A stretch of DNA of 64,000 nt from Hydractinia symbiolongicarpus (GCF_029227915.1 NC_079881.1:2852001-2916000), one strand, 5' to 3'; counted from the stretch's first letter, positions 26,109 through 39,834 are shown. Notes: generated from the sequence alone by a model not told the origin. Made by a program: numbers and translations.

Positions 26109-29100
26109 CACTGAATTCCAGCAATCATGTCGAATTAAGAAGAATGTTATTCCTTGGAGTCCAATTGGCTCATTTATTACATTTATAAGGTCACAGTCCA
26201 GAATCAGTTCAATTAAGTCCCACAGTCAATCGTTTCACTGTTAAAAGCGATGCAACCTAGTAATAGCGGCAAAATATCGCTAAATACATGTTGGTACGAA
26301 TATGTGACCCAACTGTTGTAACTCAAACGGACTGATACCGCCAGAAAGTCATTGAAATGAAGTTTTTGAAACTGTCTCTATTTCTTCAGCGCGCGATAAT
26401 GGCTAGGATTGGTCCCACAGTAAAAAATGACTTATTTATCTCAATTTTTAAATGAAGCGCTTCCACAGCGCGCAGTGTAATCGGTGAGTTCCAGCACACA
26501 TGTCAAAGTAAGAAGAATGTTACTTCTTGGAGTCCAATTGTCTCATTTATCTCATTTATCAGGTCACAGTCCAAAGTTAGTTCAATTAAGTCCCACAGTC
26601 ACTCATTTCATTGTTAAAAGCGATATAACTTAGTAATATCGGAAAATTGTCACTAAATACATGTTGGTACGAATATGTAACACAACCGTTGTATCTCCAG
26701 CGGATTGATACCACCAAGAAGTCAATGAGATGTAGTATTTGAAAATGTCTCTATTTCTTCAGTGAGTGCTAACGGCCAGGATTGGTTCCACAGTAAAGAA
26801 AGACTTATTTATCTAAATTTTTAAAAACAGCTCTACCAAAGAGCATAGTGTATTCACTGAATTCCAGCAATCATGTCGAATTAAGAAGAATGTTATTCCT
26901 TGGCGTCCAATTGGCTCATTTATTACATTTATAAGGTCACAGTCCAGAATCAGTTCAATTAAGTCCCACAGTCAATCGTTTCACTGTTAAAAGCGATGCA
27001 ACCTAGTAATAGCGGAAAAATATCGCTAAATACATGTTGGTACGAATATGTGACCCAACTGTTGTAACTCAAACGGACTGATACCGCCAGAAAGTAATTG
27101 AAATGAAGTTTTTGAAACTGTCTCTATTTCTTCAGCGCGCGATAACGGCTAGGATTGGTCCCACAGTAAAAAATGACTTATTTATCTCAATTTTTAAATG
27201 AAGCGCTTCCACAGCGCGCAGTGTAATCGGTGAGTTCCAGCACACATGTCAAAGTAAGAAGAATGTTATTTCTTGGAGTCCAATTGTCTCATTTATCTCA
27301 TTTATCAGGTCACAGTCCAAAGTTAGTTCAATTAAGTCCCACAGTCACTCATTTCATTGTTAAAAGCGATATAACTTAGTAATATCGGGAAAATGTCACT
27401 AAATACATGTTGGTACGAATATGTAACACAACCGTTGTATCTCAAACGGATTGATACCACCAAGAAGTCAATGAGATGTAGTTTTTGAAAATGTCTCTAT
27501 TTCTTCAGTGAGTGCTAACGGCCAGGATTGGTTCCACAGTAAAAAAACACTTATTTATCTAAATTTTTAAAAACAGCTCTACCAAAGAGCATAGTGTATT
27601 CACTGAATTCCAGCAATCATGTCGAATTAATAAGAAGGTTATTCCTTGGAGTCCAATTGGCTCATTTATTACATTCATAAGGTCACAGTCCAGAATCAGT
27701 TCAATTAAGTCCTACAGTCAATAGTTTCACTGTTAAAAGCGATGCAACCTAGTAATAGCGGAAAAATATCGCTAAATACATGTTGGTACGAATATGTGAC
27801 GCAACCGTTGTAACTCAAACGGACTGATACCGTTAGAAAGTCAATGAAATGTAGTTTTTAAAGCTGTTGCTACTTCTTCAGCGCGCAATAACGGCTAGGT
27901 TTGGTCCCACAGAAAAAAATGATTTATTTATCTCAATTTTTAAATGAAGCGCTTCCACAGCGCCCAGTGTAATCACTGAGTTCCAGCAAACATGTCAAAG
28001 TAAGAAGAATGTTGTTTCTTGGAGTCCAGTTGGCTCACTTATCACATTTATAAGGTCACAGGCCAAAGTTAGTTGGATTAAGTCCCACAGTCTATCATTT
28101 CATTGTTAAAAGCGATATAACTTAGTAATATCGGAAAAATGTCACTAAATACATGTTGGTACGAGTATGTGACGCAACCGTTGTATCTCAAACGGATTGA
28201 TACCGCCAAGAAGTCAATGAGATGTAGTTTTTGAGAATGTGTCTATTTCTTTAGTGCGTGCTAACGGCCAGGATTGGTTCGACAGTAAAAAAAGACTATT
28301 TAGATAAATTTTTAAAAAAAGCGCTACCACAGAGCATAGTGTACTCGCTGATTTCCAGCAATCATGTCGAATTAAGAAGAATGTTATTCCTTGGAGTCCA
28401 ATTGGCTCATTTATTACATTTATAAGGTCACAGTCCAGAATCAGTTCAATTATATCCCACAGTCAATCGTTTCACTGTTAAAAGCGATGCAACCTAGTAG
28501 TAGCGGAAATATATCGCTAAATATATGTTGGTACGAATATGTGACGCAACCGTTGTAACTCAAACGGACTGATACCGCTAGAACGTCATTGAAATGTAGT
28601 TTTTGAAACTGTCTCTATTTCTTCAGCTCGCGATAACGGCTAGGATTGGTCCCACAGTAAAAAATGGCTTATTTATCTCAATTCTTAAATGAAGCGCTTC
28701 CACAGCGCCCAGTGTAATCGCTGAGTTTCAACAAACATGTCAAAGTAAGAAGAATGTTATTTCTTGGAGTCCAATTGTCTCATTTATCACATTTATCAGG
28801 TCGCAGGCCAAAGTTAGTTGAATTAAGTCCCACAGTCAATCATTTCATTGTTAAAAGCGATGCAACCTAGTGATATCCGAATACTATCGTTAAAAACATG
28901 TGGGGACGAATATGTGACGCAACCGTTGTAACTCAATCGGATTGATACCGTTAGAAAGTCAATGAAATGTAGTTTTTGAAACTGTTGCTACTTCTTCAGA
29001 GCACGAAAACGGCTAGGATTGGTCTCACAGTAAAAAATGACTTTTTTATTTAAATTTTTTAATGAAGCGCTACCACAGCGCCCAGTGTAATCGCTGAGTT

Positions 29101-30262
29101 CCGGCAATCATGTAAAATTAGGAAGAATGGTGTTTCTTGGAGTCCAATTGTTTCATTTATCACACTCATCAGGTCACAGTCCAAAGTTAGTTCAATTAAG
29201 TCCCACAGTCAATCGTTTTACTAATAAAAGCGATGCAACCTAGTAATATCAGAGAAATATCGTTTATTTATGTTGGTACGAATATGTGACCCAACCGTTG
29301 TAACTCAAACGGACTGATACCGTTAGAAAGTAATTGAAATGTAGTTTTTGAAGCTGTCGCTCTTTCTTCAGCACGCGATAACGGCTAAGGTTGGTCCGAT
29401 AGAAAAGAATGACTTATTTATTTAAATTTTTAAATGAAGCGCTACCACAACGCCCAGTGTAACCGCTGAGTTCCGGTAATCATGTCAAATTAAGAAGAAT
29501 GTTATTTCTTGGAGTCCAATTGTCACATTTAACACATTTATCAGGTCACAGTCCAAAGTTAGTTCAATTAAGTCCCACGTCAATCGTTTCAGTGTTAAAG
29601 GCGATGCAACCTAGTAATAACAGAAAAATATCGCTAAATACATGTTGGTACGAATATGTGACGCAACCGTTGTAACTCAAACGCACTGATACCGTTAGAA
29701 CGTCATTGAAATGTAGTTTTTGAAACTGTCTTATTTCTTCAGCGCGCGATAACGGCTAGGATTGGTCCCACAGTAAAAATGACTTATTAATCTCAATTTT
29801 TAAATGAAGCGCTACCACAGCGCCCAGTGTAATCGCTGAGTTCCAGCAAACATGTCAAAGTAAGAAGAATGTTATTCCTTGGAGTCCAAAATGTTCATTT
29901 ATCGCATTTAAAAGGTCACAGTCCAGAATCAGTTCAATTAAGTCCTACAGTCAATCGTTTCACTGTTAAAAGCGATGCAACCTAGTAATAGCGGAAAAAT
30001 ATCGCTAAATACATGTTGGTACGAATATATGACCCAACCGTTGTAACTCAAACGGACTGATACCGCCAGAAATTCATTGAAATGAAGTTTTTGAAACTGT
30101 CTCTATTTCTTCAGCGCGCGATAACGGCTAGGATTGGTCCCACAGTAAAAAATGACTTATTTATCTCAATTTTTAAATGAAGGGCTTCCACAGCGCCCAG
30201 TGTAATCGGTGAGTTCCAGCAAACATGTCAAAGTAAGAAGAATGTTACTTCTTGGAGTCCAA

Positions 30263-33246
30263 TTGTCTCATTTCTCTCATTTATCAGGTCACAGTCCAAA
30301 GTTAGTTCAATTAAGTCCCACAGTCACTCATTTCATTGTTAAAAGCGATATAACTTAGTAATATCGGAAAAATGTCACTAAATACATGTTGGTACGAATA
30401 TGTAACACAACCGTTGTATCTCCAGCGGATTGATACCACCAAGAAGTCAATGAGATGTAGTATTTGAAATTGTCTCTATTTCTTTAGTGAGTGTTAACGG
30501 CCAGGATTGGTTCCACAGTAAAGAAAGACTTATTTATCTAAATTTTTAAAAACAGCTCTACCAAAGAGCATAGTGTATTCACTGAATTCCAGCAATCATG
30601 TCGAATTAAGAAGAATGTTGTTCCTTGGAGTCCAATTGGCTCATTTATTACATTTATAAGGTCACAGTCCAGAATCAGTTCAATTAAGTCCCACAGTCAA
30701 TCGTTTCACTGTTAAAAGCGATGCAACCTAGTAATAGCGGAAAAATATCGCTAAATACATGTTGGTACGAATATGTGACCCAACTGTTGTAACTCAAACG
30801 GACTGATACCGCCAGAAAGTCATTGAAATGAAGTTTTTGAAACTGTCTCTATTTCTTCAGCGCGCGATAACGGCTAGGATTGGTCCCACAGTAAAAAATG
30901 ACTTATTTATCTCAATTTTTAAATGAAGCGCTTCCACAGCGCGCAGTGTAATCGGTGAGTTCCAGCACACATGTCAAAGTAAGAAGAATGTTACTTCTTG
31001 GAGTCCAATTGTCTCATTTATCTCATTTATCAGGTCACAGTCCAAAGTTAGTTCATATAAGTCCCACAGTCACTCATTTCATTGTTAAAAGCGATATAAC
31101 TTAGTAATATCGGAAAAATGTCACTAAATACATGTTGCTACGAATATGTAACACAACCGTTGTATCTCAAACGGATTGATACCACCAATAAGTCAATGAG
31201 ATGTAGTTTTTGAAAATGTCTCTATTTCTTCAGTGAGTGCTAACGGCCAGGATTGGTTCCACAGTAAAAAAACACTTATTTATCTAAATTTTTAAAAACA
31301 GCTCTACCAAAGAGCATAGTGTATTCACTGAATTCCAGCAATCATGTCGAATTAATAAGAAGGTTATTCCTTGGAGTCCAATTGGCTCATTTATTACATT
31401 TATAAGGTCACAGTCCAGAATCAGTTCAATTAAGTCCTACAGTCAATCGTTTCACTGTTAAAAGCGATGCAACCTAGTAATAGCGGAAAAATATCGCTAA
31501 ATACATGTTGGTACGAATATGTGACACAACTGTTGTAACTCAAACGGACTGATACCGTTAGAAAGTCAATGAAATGTAGTTTTTAAAGCTGTTGCTACTT
31601 CTTCAGAGCACGATAACGTCTAGGATTGGTCCCACAGTAAAAAATGACTTTTTTATTTAAATTTTTAAATGAAGCGCTACCACAACGCCCAGTGTAACCG
31701 CTGAGTTCCGGCAATCATGTCGAATTAAAAAGAATGTTATTCTTTGGAGTCCAATTGTCTCATTTCTCTCATTTATCAGGTCACAGTCCAGAATCAGTTC
31801 AATTAAGTCCCACAGTCACTCATTTCATTGTTAAAAGCGATATAACTTAGTAATATCGGAAAAATGTCACTAAATACATGTTGGTACGAATATGTAACAC
31901 AACCGTTGTATCTCCAGCGGATTGATACCACCAAGAAGTCAATGAGATGTAGTATTTGAAAATGTCTCTATTTCTTTAGTGAGTGCTAACGGCCAGGATT
32001 GGTTCCACAGTAAAGAAAGACTTATTTATCTAAATTTTTAAAAACAGCTCTACCAAAGAGCATAGTGTATTCACTGAATTCCAGCAATCATGTCGAATTA
32101 AGAAGAATGTTGTTCCTTGGAGTCCAATTGGCTCATTTATTACATTTATAAGGTCACAGTCCAGAATCAGTTCAATTAAGTCCCACAGTCAATCGTTTCA
32201 CTGTTAAAAGCGATGCAACCTAGTAATAGCGGAAAAATATCGCTAAATACATGTTGGTACGAATATGTGACCCATCTGTTGTAACTCAAACGGACTGATA
32301 CCGCCAGAAAGTCATTGAAATGAAGTTTTTGAAACTGTCTCTATTTCTTCAGCGCGCGATAACGGCTAGGATTGGTCCCACAGTAAAAAATGACTTATTT
32401 ATCTCAATTTTTAAATGAAGCGCTTCCACAGCGCGCAGTGTAATCGGTGAGTTCCAGCACACATGTCAAAGTAAGAAGAATGTTACTTCTTGGAGTCCAA
32501 TTGTCTCATTTATCTCATTTATCAGGTCACAGTCCAAAGTTAGTTCATATAAGTCCCACAGTCACTCATTTCATTGTTAAAAGCGATATAACTTAGTAAT
32601 ATCGGAAAAATGTCACTAAATACATGTTGGTACGAATATGTAACACAACCGTTGTATCTCAAACGGATTGATACCACCAAGAAGTCAATGAGATGTAGTT
32701 TTTGAAAATGTCTCTATTTCTTCAGTGAGTGCTAACGGCCAGGATTGGTTCCACAGTAAAAAACACTTATTTATCTAAATTTTTAAAAACAGCTCTACCA
32801 AAGAGCATAGTGTATTCACTGAATTCCAGCAATCATGTCGAATTAATAAGAAGGTTATTCCTTGGAGTCCAATTGGCTCACTTATTAAATTTATAAGGTC
32901 ACAGTCCAGAATCAGTTCAATTAAGTCCTACAGTCAATCGTTTCACTGTTAAAAGCGATGCAACCTAGTAATAGCGGAAAAATATCGCTAAATACATGTT
33001 GGTACGAATATGTGACGCAACCGTTGTAACTCAAACGGACTGATACCGTTAGAAAGTCAATGAAATGTAGTTTTTAAAGCTGCTGCTACTTCTTCAGAGC
33101 ACGATAACGTCTAGGATTGGTCCCACAGTAAAAAATGACTTTTTTATTTAAATTTTTAAATGAAGCGCTACCACAACGCCCAGTGTAACCGCTGAGTTCC
33201 GGCAATCATGTCGAATTAAGAAGAATGTTATTCCTTGGAGTCCAAA
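30263..33246. repeat. four-monomer higher-order repeat, 1492 bp, two copies
   Basis: Anchors 30506, 30879, 31252 and 31625 match 31998, 32371, 32744 and 33116 at 1492 bp (1491 for the last pair, after one lost A near 32760). The junction monomer 31625 is a hybrid. It has a family-3 head (AGCACGATAACGTCTAGG, CTTTTTTATTTAAATTT) and the tail of the monomer at 30133 (GTCTCATTTCTCTCATTTATC, CACAGTCACTC). The switch is near 31755. The copies are nearly identical by eye. Confidence 0.85.
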
Positions 33247-33488
33247 TGGCCCATTTATCGCATTTAAAAGATCACAGTCCAGAATCAGTTTAATTAAGTC
33301 CCACAGTCAATCGTTTCACTGTTAAAAGCGATGCAACCTAGTAAAACCGGAAAAATGTCAGTAAATACATGTTGGTACTAATATGTGACGCAGCCGTTGT
33401 ATCTCAAACGGATTGATACCGCCACAAAGTCAATGAGGTGTAATTTTTGAGAATATCTCTATTTCTTCAGTGCGTGCTAACGGCCATG

Positions 33489-34300
33489 ATTGGTCCCACA
33501 GTAAAAATAGACTTATTTATCTAAATGTTTAAAAAAACCGCTACCACAGAGCATAGTGCACTCGCTGAATCCAAGCAATCATGTCGAATTAAGAAGAATG
33601 TTATTTCTTGTAGTCAAACTGGCACATTTATCACATTTATAAGGTCACAGGCCAAAGTTAGTTCAATTAAGTCCCACAGTCAATCGTTTCATTGTTAACA
33701 GCGATATAATTAGTAATATCGGACAAATGTCGCTAAATACATGTTGGTACGAATATGTAACGCAGCCGTTGTATCTCAAACGGATTGATACTGCCACGAA
33801 GTCGGTGAGATTTAGTTTTTGAGAATATCTCTATTTCTTCAGTGCGTGCTAACGGCCAGGATTGGTCCCACAGTATATAAAAACTTATTTATCTAAATTT
33901 TTAAAAAAAGCGCTACCACAGAGCATAGTGTACTCGCTGAATTCCAGCAATCATGTCGAATTAAGAAAAATGTTATTCCTTGGAGTCCAATTGGCTCATT
34001 TATCGCATTTATAAGGTCACAGTCTAGAATCAGTTCAATTAAGTCCCACAGTCAATCGCTTCACTGTTAAAAGCAATACAACTTAGTAATATTGGAAAAA
34101 AATCACTAAATACATGTTGCTGCGAATATGTGACGCAACCGTTGTAACTCAAAGGGACTAATACCGTTAGAACGTCATTGAAATATAGTTTTTGAAACTG
34201 TCTCTATTTCTTCAGCGCGCAATAACGGCTAGGATTGTTCCCACAGTAAAAATGTTATTCCTTGGAGTCCAATTGGCTCATTTATCGCATTTATGAGGTC
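33489..34300. repeat. re-used block ending in a deleted monomer (copies at 23890 and 38808)
   Basis: The order is a family-2 monomer with CGGCCATGATTGG, a monomer with CACAGTATATAAAAAC, then a 282-bp deleted monomer. It occurs at 23890/24262/24635, 33489/33861/34234 and 38808/39180/39553. Offsets are constant: 9599 bp from the first to the second and 5319 bp from the second to the third. The first copy is preceded by family-3 monomer 23517 and the second by 33116. The third is preceded by a hybrid at 38435. A related but further altered version is 48029/48401/48774. Confidence 0.85.
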
Positions 34301-34515
34301 ACAGTCCAGAATCAGTTCAATTAAGTCCCACAGTCAATCGCTTCACTGTTAAAAGTGGTACAACTTAGTAACATTGGAAAAAAATCACTAAATACATGTT
34401 GGTACGAATATGTGACGCAACCGTTGTAACTCAAACGGACTGATACCGTTAGAACGTCATTGAAATGAAGTTTTTGAAACTGTCTCTATTTCTTCAGCGC
34501 GCGATAACGGCTAGG
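34234..34515. repeat. 282-bp internally deleted monomer, 2 of 6, recombinant tail
   Basis: It has the same deletion junction as the 24635 unit. Its tail does not match the other deleted units. Instead it carries CATTTATGAGGTCACAGTCC, AAAAGTGGTACAAC and TACATGTTGGTACG, the variants of the full-length monomer at 24917. It therefore looks like the fusion of a deleted head with the tail of its neighbour, which also removed one monomer from this copy of the block. Confidence 0.9.
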
Positions 34516-35400
34516 ATTGGTCCCACAGTAAAAAATGACTTATTTATCTCAATTTTTAAATGAAGCGCTTCCACAGCGCCCAGTGTAATCGCTGAGTACC
34601 AGCAAACATGTCAAAGTAAGAAGAATGTTATTCCTTGGAGTCCAAAATGCCCATTTATCGCATTTAAAAGGTCACAGTCCAGAATCAGTTCAATTAAGTC
34701 CCACAGTCAATCGTTTCACTGTTAAAAGCGATGCAACCTAGTAATAGCGGAAAAATATCGCTAAATACATGTTGGTAAGAATATGTGACCCAACCGTTGT
34801 AACTCAAACGGACTGATACCGCCAGAAAGTCATTGAAATGAAGTTTTTGAAACTGTCTCTATTTCTTCAGCGCGCGATAACGGCTAGGATTGGTCCCACA
34901 GTAAAAAATGACTTATTTATCTCAATTTTTATATGAAGCGCTTCCACAGCGCCCAGTGTAATCGGTGAGTTCCAGCAAACATGTCAAAGTAAGAAGAATG
35001 TTACTTCTTGGAGTCCAATTGTCTCATTTCTCTCATTTATCAGGTCACAGTCCAAAGTTAGTTCAATTAAGTCCCACAGTCACTCATTTCATTGTTAAAA
35101 GCGATATAACTTAGTAATATCGGAAAAATGTCACTAAATACATGTTGGTACGAATATGTAACACAACCGTTGTATCTCCAGCGGATTGATACCACCAAGG
35201 AGTCAATGAGATGTAGTATTTGAAAATGTCTCTATTTCTTCAGTGAGTGCTAATGGCCAGGATTGGTTCCACAGTAAAGAAAGACTTATTTATCTAAATT
35301 TTTAAAAACAGCTCTACCAAAGAGCATAGTGTATTCACTGAATTCCAGCAATCATGTCGAATTAAGAAGAATGTTATTCCTTGGAGTCCAATTGGCTCAT
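34516..35400. repeat. block duplicated at 37689-38573
   Basis: Anchors 34516, 34889 and 35262 match 37689, 38062 and 38435 at 3173 bp. Shared rare variants are CCAAAATGCCCATTTATCG, GTTGGTAAGAATATG, ATTTTTATATGAAGCG and GTGCTAATGGCCAGG. The match ends inside 35262 and 38435, where the second copy switches to a family-3-type tail (CCAAGTGGCCCATTTATCGC). 3173 bp contains two 282-bp units plus seven full monomers. Confidence 0.85.
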
Positions 35401-35633
35401 TTATTACATTTATAAGGTCACAGTCCAGAATCAGTTCAATTAAGTCTCACAGTCAATCGTTTCACTGTTAAAAGCGATGCAACCTAGTAATAGCGGAAAA
35501 ATATCGCTAAATACATGTTGGTACGAATATGTGACCAACTGTTGTAACTCAAACGGACTGATACCGCCAGAAAGTAATTGAAATGAAGTTTTTGAAACTG
35601 TCTCTATTTCTTCAGCGCGCGATAACGGCTAGG

Positions 35634-36379
35634 ATTGGTCCCACAGTAAAAAATGACTTATTTATCTCAATTTTTAAATGAAGCGCTACCACAACGCCCA
35701 GTGTAACCGCTAAGTTCCGGCAATCATGTCGAATTAAGAAGAATGTTATTCCTTGGAGTCCAAATGGCCCATTTATCGCATTTAAAAGATCACAGTCCAA
35801 AATCAGTTTAATTAAGTCCCACAGTCAATCGTTTCACTGTTAAAAGCGATGCAACCTAGTAATACCGGAAAAATGTCAGTCAATACATGTTGGTACGAAT
35901 ATGTGACGCAACCGTTGTAACTCAAAGGGACTAATACCGTTAGAACGTCATTGAAATATAGTTTTTGAAACTGTCTCTATTTCTTCAGCGCGCGATAACG
36001 GCTAGGATTGGTCCCACAGTAAAAAATGACTTATTTATCTCAATTTTTAAATGAAGCGCTACCACAACGCCCAGTGTAACCGCTAAGTTCCGGCAATCAT
36101 GTCGAATTAAGAAGAATGTTATTCCTTGGAATCCAAATTGCCCATTTATCGCATTTAAAAGATCACAGTCCAGAATCAGTTTAATTAAGTCCCACAGTCA
36201 ATCGTTTCACTGTTAAAAGCGATGCAACCTAGTAATACCGGAAAAATGTCAGTAAATACATGTTGGTACGAATATGTGACGCAACCGTTGTAACTCAAAG
36301 GGACTAATACCGTTAGAACGTCATTGAAATATAGTTTTTGAAACTGTCTCTATTTCTTCAGCGCGCGATAACGGCTAGG
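35634..36379. repeat. single-monomer tandem duplication
   Basis: Adjacent monomers 35634 and 36007 are near copies. Both carry GCGCTACCACAACGCC, CCGCTAAGTTCCGGC, AAAAGATCACAGTCC and AAAGGGACTAATACC. Both combine a family-1 head with a family-3 body. Small differences such as CAGTCAATACATG against CAGTAAATACATG separate them. This is the shortest duplication event visible in the window. Confidence 0.8.
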
Positions 36380-36661
36380 ATTGGTCCCACAGTAAAAATG
36401 TTATTCCTTGGAGTCCAATTGGCTCATTTATCGCATTTATAAGGTCACAGTCTAGAATCAGTTCAATTAAGTCCCACAGTCAATCGCTTCACTGTTAAAA
36501 GCAATACAACTTAGTAATATTGGAAAAAAATCACTAAATACATGTTGCTGCGAATATGTGACGCAACCGTTGTAACTCAAAGGGACTAATACCGTTAGAA
36601 CGTCATTGAAATGAAGTTTTTGAAACTGTCTCTATTTCTTCAGCGCGCGATAACGGCTAGG
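36380..36661. repeat. 282-bp internally deleted monomer, 3 of 6
   Basis: It has the same CACAGTAAAAATGTTATTCC junction and the standard tail (CACAGTCTAGAATC, GTTGCTGCGAATATG). It is followed by the family-1/family-2 pair at 36662 and 37035, then by another deleted unit at 37407. The trio has a period of 1027 bp. Confidence 0.93.
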
Positions 36662-37406
36662 ATTGGTCCCACAGTAAAAAATGACTTATTTATCTCAATT
36701 TTTAAATGAAGCGCTTCCACAGCGCGCAGTGTAATCGGTGAGTTCCAGCACACATGTCAAAGTAAGAAGTATGTTACTTCTTGGAGTCCAATTGTCTCAT
36801 TTATCTCATTTATCAGGTCACAGTCCAAAGTTAGTTCATATAAGTCCCACAGTCACTCATTTCATTGTTAAAAGCGATATAACTTAGTAATATCGGAAAA
36901 ATGTCACTAAATACATGTTGGTACGAATATGTAACACAACCGTTGTATCTCAAACGGATTGATACCACCAAGAAGTCAATGAGATGTAGTTTTTGAAAAT
37001 GTCTCTATTTCTTCAGTGAGTGCTAACGGCCAGGATTGGTTCCACAGTAAAAAACACTTATTTATCTAAATTTTTAAAAACAGCTCTACCAAAGAGCATA
37101 GTGTATTCACTGAATTCCAGCAATCATGTCGAATTAATAAGAAGGTTATTCCTTGGAGTCCAATTGGCTCATTTATTAAATTTATAAGGTCACAGTCCAG
37201 AATCAGTTCAATTAAGTCCTACAGTCAATCGTTTCACTGTTAAAAGCGATGCAACCTAGTAATAGCGGAAAAATATCGCTAAATACATGTTGGTACGAAT
37301 ATGTGACGCAACCGTTGTAACTCAAAGGGACTAATACCGTTAGAACGTCATTGAAATATAGTTTTTGAAACTGTCTCTATTTCTTCAGCGCGCGATAACG
37401 GCTAGG

Positions 37407-37688
37407 ATTGGTCCCACAGTAAAAATGTTATTCCTTGGAGTCCAATTGGCTCATTTATCGCATTTATAAGGTCACAGTCTAGAATCAGTTCAATTAAGTC
37501 CCACAGTCAATCGCTTCACTGTTAAAAGCAATACAACTTAGTAATATTGGAAAAAAATCACTAAATACATGTTGCTGCGAATATGTGACGCAACCGTTGT
37601 AACTCAAAGGGACTAATACCGTTAGAACGTCATTGAAATGAAGTTTTCGAAACTGTCTCTATTTCTTCAGCGCGCGATAACGGCTAGG
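37407..37688. repeat. 282-bp internally deleted monomer, 4 of 6
   Basis: It matches the unit at 36380 almost base for base, at an offset of 1027 bp (282 + 373 + 372). It differs mainly where its tail enters the next monomer (GAAGTTTTCGAAAC). It shows that deleted and full-length monomers are amplified together as mixed-length units. Confidence 0.93.
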
Positions 37689-39552
37689 ATTGGTCCCACA
37701 GTAAAAAATGACTTATTTATCTCAATTTTTAAATGAAGCGCTTCCACAGCGCCCAGTGTAATCGCTGAGTTCCAGCAAACATGTCAAAGTAAGAAGAATG
37801 TTATTCCTTGGAGTCCAAAATGCCCATTTATCGCATTTAAAAGGTCACAGTCCAGAATCAGTTCAATTAAGTCCCACAGTCAATCGTTTCACTGTTAAAA
37901 GCGATGCAACCTAGTAATAGCGGAAAAATATCGCTAAATACATGTTGGTAAGAATATGTGACCCAACCGTTGTAACTCAAACGGACTGATACCGCCAGAA
38001 AGTCATTGAAATGAAGTTTTCGAAACTGTCTCTATTTCTTCAGCGCGCGATAACGGCTAGGATTAGTCCCACAGTAAAAAATGACTTATTTATCTCAATT
38101 TTTATATGAAGCGCTTCCACAGCGCCCAGTGTAATCGGTGAGTTCCAGCAAACATGTCAAAGTAAGAAGAATGTTACTTCTTGGAGTCCAATTGTCTCAT
38201 TTCTCTCATTTATCAGGTCACAGTCCAAAGTTAGTTCAATTAAGTCCCACAGTCACTCATTTCATTGTTAAAAGCGATATAACTTAGTAATATCGGAAAA
38301 ATGTCACTAAATACATGTTGGTACGAATATGTAACACAACCGTTGTATCTCCAGCGGATTGATACCACCAAGGAGTCAATGAGATGTAGTATTTGAAAAT
38401 GTCTCTATTTCTTCAGTGAGTGCTAATGGCCAGGATTGGTTCCACAGTAAAGAAAGACTTATTTATCTAAATTTTTAAAAACAGCTCTACCAAAGAGCAT
38501 AGTGTATTCACTGAATTCCAGCAATCATGTCGAATTAAGAAGAATGTTATTCCTTGGAGTCCAAGTGGCCCATTTATCGCATTTAAAAGATCACAGTCCA
38601 GAATCAGTTTAATTAAGTCCCACAGTCAATCGTTTCACTGTTAAAAGCGATGCAACCTAGTAATACCGGAAAAATGTAAGTAAATACATGTTGGTACGAA
38701 TATGTGACGCAGCCGTTGTATCTCAAACGGATTGATACCACCATGAAGTCAATGAGGTGTAGTTTTTGAGAATATCTCTATTTCTTCAGTGCGTGCTAAC
38801 GGCCATGATTGGTCCCACAGTAAAAATAGACTTATTTATCTAAATGTTTTAAAAAAGCGCTACCACAGAGCATAGTGCACTCGCTGAATCCAAGCAATCA
38901 TGTCGAATTAAGAAGAATGTTATTTCTTGTAGTCAAACTGGCACATTTATCACATTTATAAGGTCACAGGCCAAACTTAGTTCAATTAAGTCCCACAGTC
39001 AATCGTTTCATTGTTAACAGCGATATAATTAGTAATATCGGACAAATGTCGCTAAATACATGTTGGTACGAATATGTAACGCAGCCGTTGTATCTCAAAC
39101 GGATTGATACTGCCACGAAGTCGGTGAGATTTAGTTTTTGAGAATATCTCTATTTCTTCAGTGCGTGCTAACGGCCAGGATTGGTCCCACAGTATATAAA
39201 AACTTATTTATCTAAATTTTTAAAAAAAGCGCTACCACAGAGCATAGTGTACTCGCTGAATTCCAGCAATCATGTCGAATTAAGAAAAATGTTATTCCTT
39301 GGAGTCCAATTGGCTCATTTATCGCATTTATAAGGTCACAGTCTAGAATCAGTTCAATTAAGTCCCACAGTCAATCGCTTCACTGTTAAAAGCAATACAA
39401 CTTAGTAATATTGGAAAAAAATCACTAAATACATGTTGCTGCGAATATGTGACGCAACCGTTGTAACTCAAAGGGACTAATACCGTTAGAACGTCATTGA
39501 AATATAGTTTTTGAAACTGTCTCTATTTCTTCAGCGCACGATAACGGCTAGG

Positions 39553-39834
39553 ATTGGTCCCACAGTAAAAATGCTATTCCTTGGAGTCCAATTGGCTCAT
39601 TTATCGCATTTATAACGTCACAGTCTAGAATCAGTTCAATTAAGTCCCACAGTCAATCGCTTCACTGTTAAAAGCAATACAACTTAGTAATATTGGAAAA
39701 AAATCACTAAATACATGTTGCTGCGAATATGTGACGCAACCGTTGTAACTCAAAGGGACTAATACCGTTAGAACGTCATTGAAATATAATTTTTGAAACT
39801 GTCTCTATTTCTTCAGCGCGCGATAACGGCTAGG
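39553..39834. repeat. 282-bp internally deleted monomer, 5 of 6
   Basis: It has the same deletion with one substitution at the junction (AAAAATGCTATTCC) and the variant TATAACGTCACAGTC. That variant is shared only with the deleted unit at 48774. It is followed by a full monomer (39835, AAAAATAACTT) like the pair 24635/24917, at a constant offset of 14918 bp. Confidence 0.93.

Larger units (their letters stand above)
25445..27640. repeat. two-monomer higher-order repeat, 746 bp, three copies
   Basis: Family-1 monomers at 25662, 26408 and 27154 alternate with family-2 monomers at 26035, 26781 and 27527. Family-1 members share GCGCGCAGTGTAATCGGTG and CAGCACACATG. Family-2 members share CAGTGAGTGC, GCTCTACCAAAGAGC and GTGTATTCACTG. 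Offset is exactly 746 bp and copies differ at only a few positions. The third family-2 monomer carries AAAAAAACAC and AATAAGAAGG, variants shared with 23144 and 31252, so it comes from a sister lineage. Further copies of the pair occur at 30133-31252, 32371-32744, 36662-37035 and 40579-40952. Confidence 0.88.
19001..33250. repeat. array segment 3: families 1, 2 and 3 with nested duplications
   Basis: Anchors are at 19043, 19416, 19789, 20162, 20535, 20908, 21281, 21654, 22029, 22401, 22772, 23144, 23517, 23890, 24262, 24635, 24917, 25289, 25662, 26035, 26408, 26781, 27154, 27527, 27900, 28273, 28645, 29018, 29390, 29761, 30133, 30506, 30879, 31252, 31625, 31998, 32371, 32744 and 33116. All intervals are 371-375 bp except 24635-24917 (282 bp). 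21654-22029 is 375 bp because of a longer A-run near 21700. No gene or inserted element was seen. Confidence 0.95.

Noticed and set aside
35612-35800. Minus-strand open frames of about 62 codons here and near 13426, 18275 and 55370
   Set aside because: They are the same part of the repeat read in reverse in different monomers. They are not conserved as frames across monomers and have no recognisable protein features.
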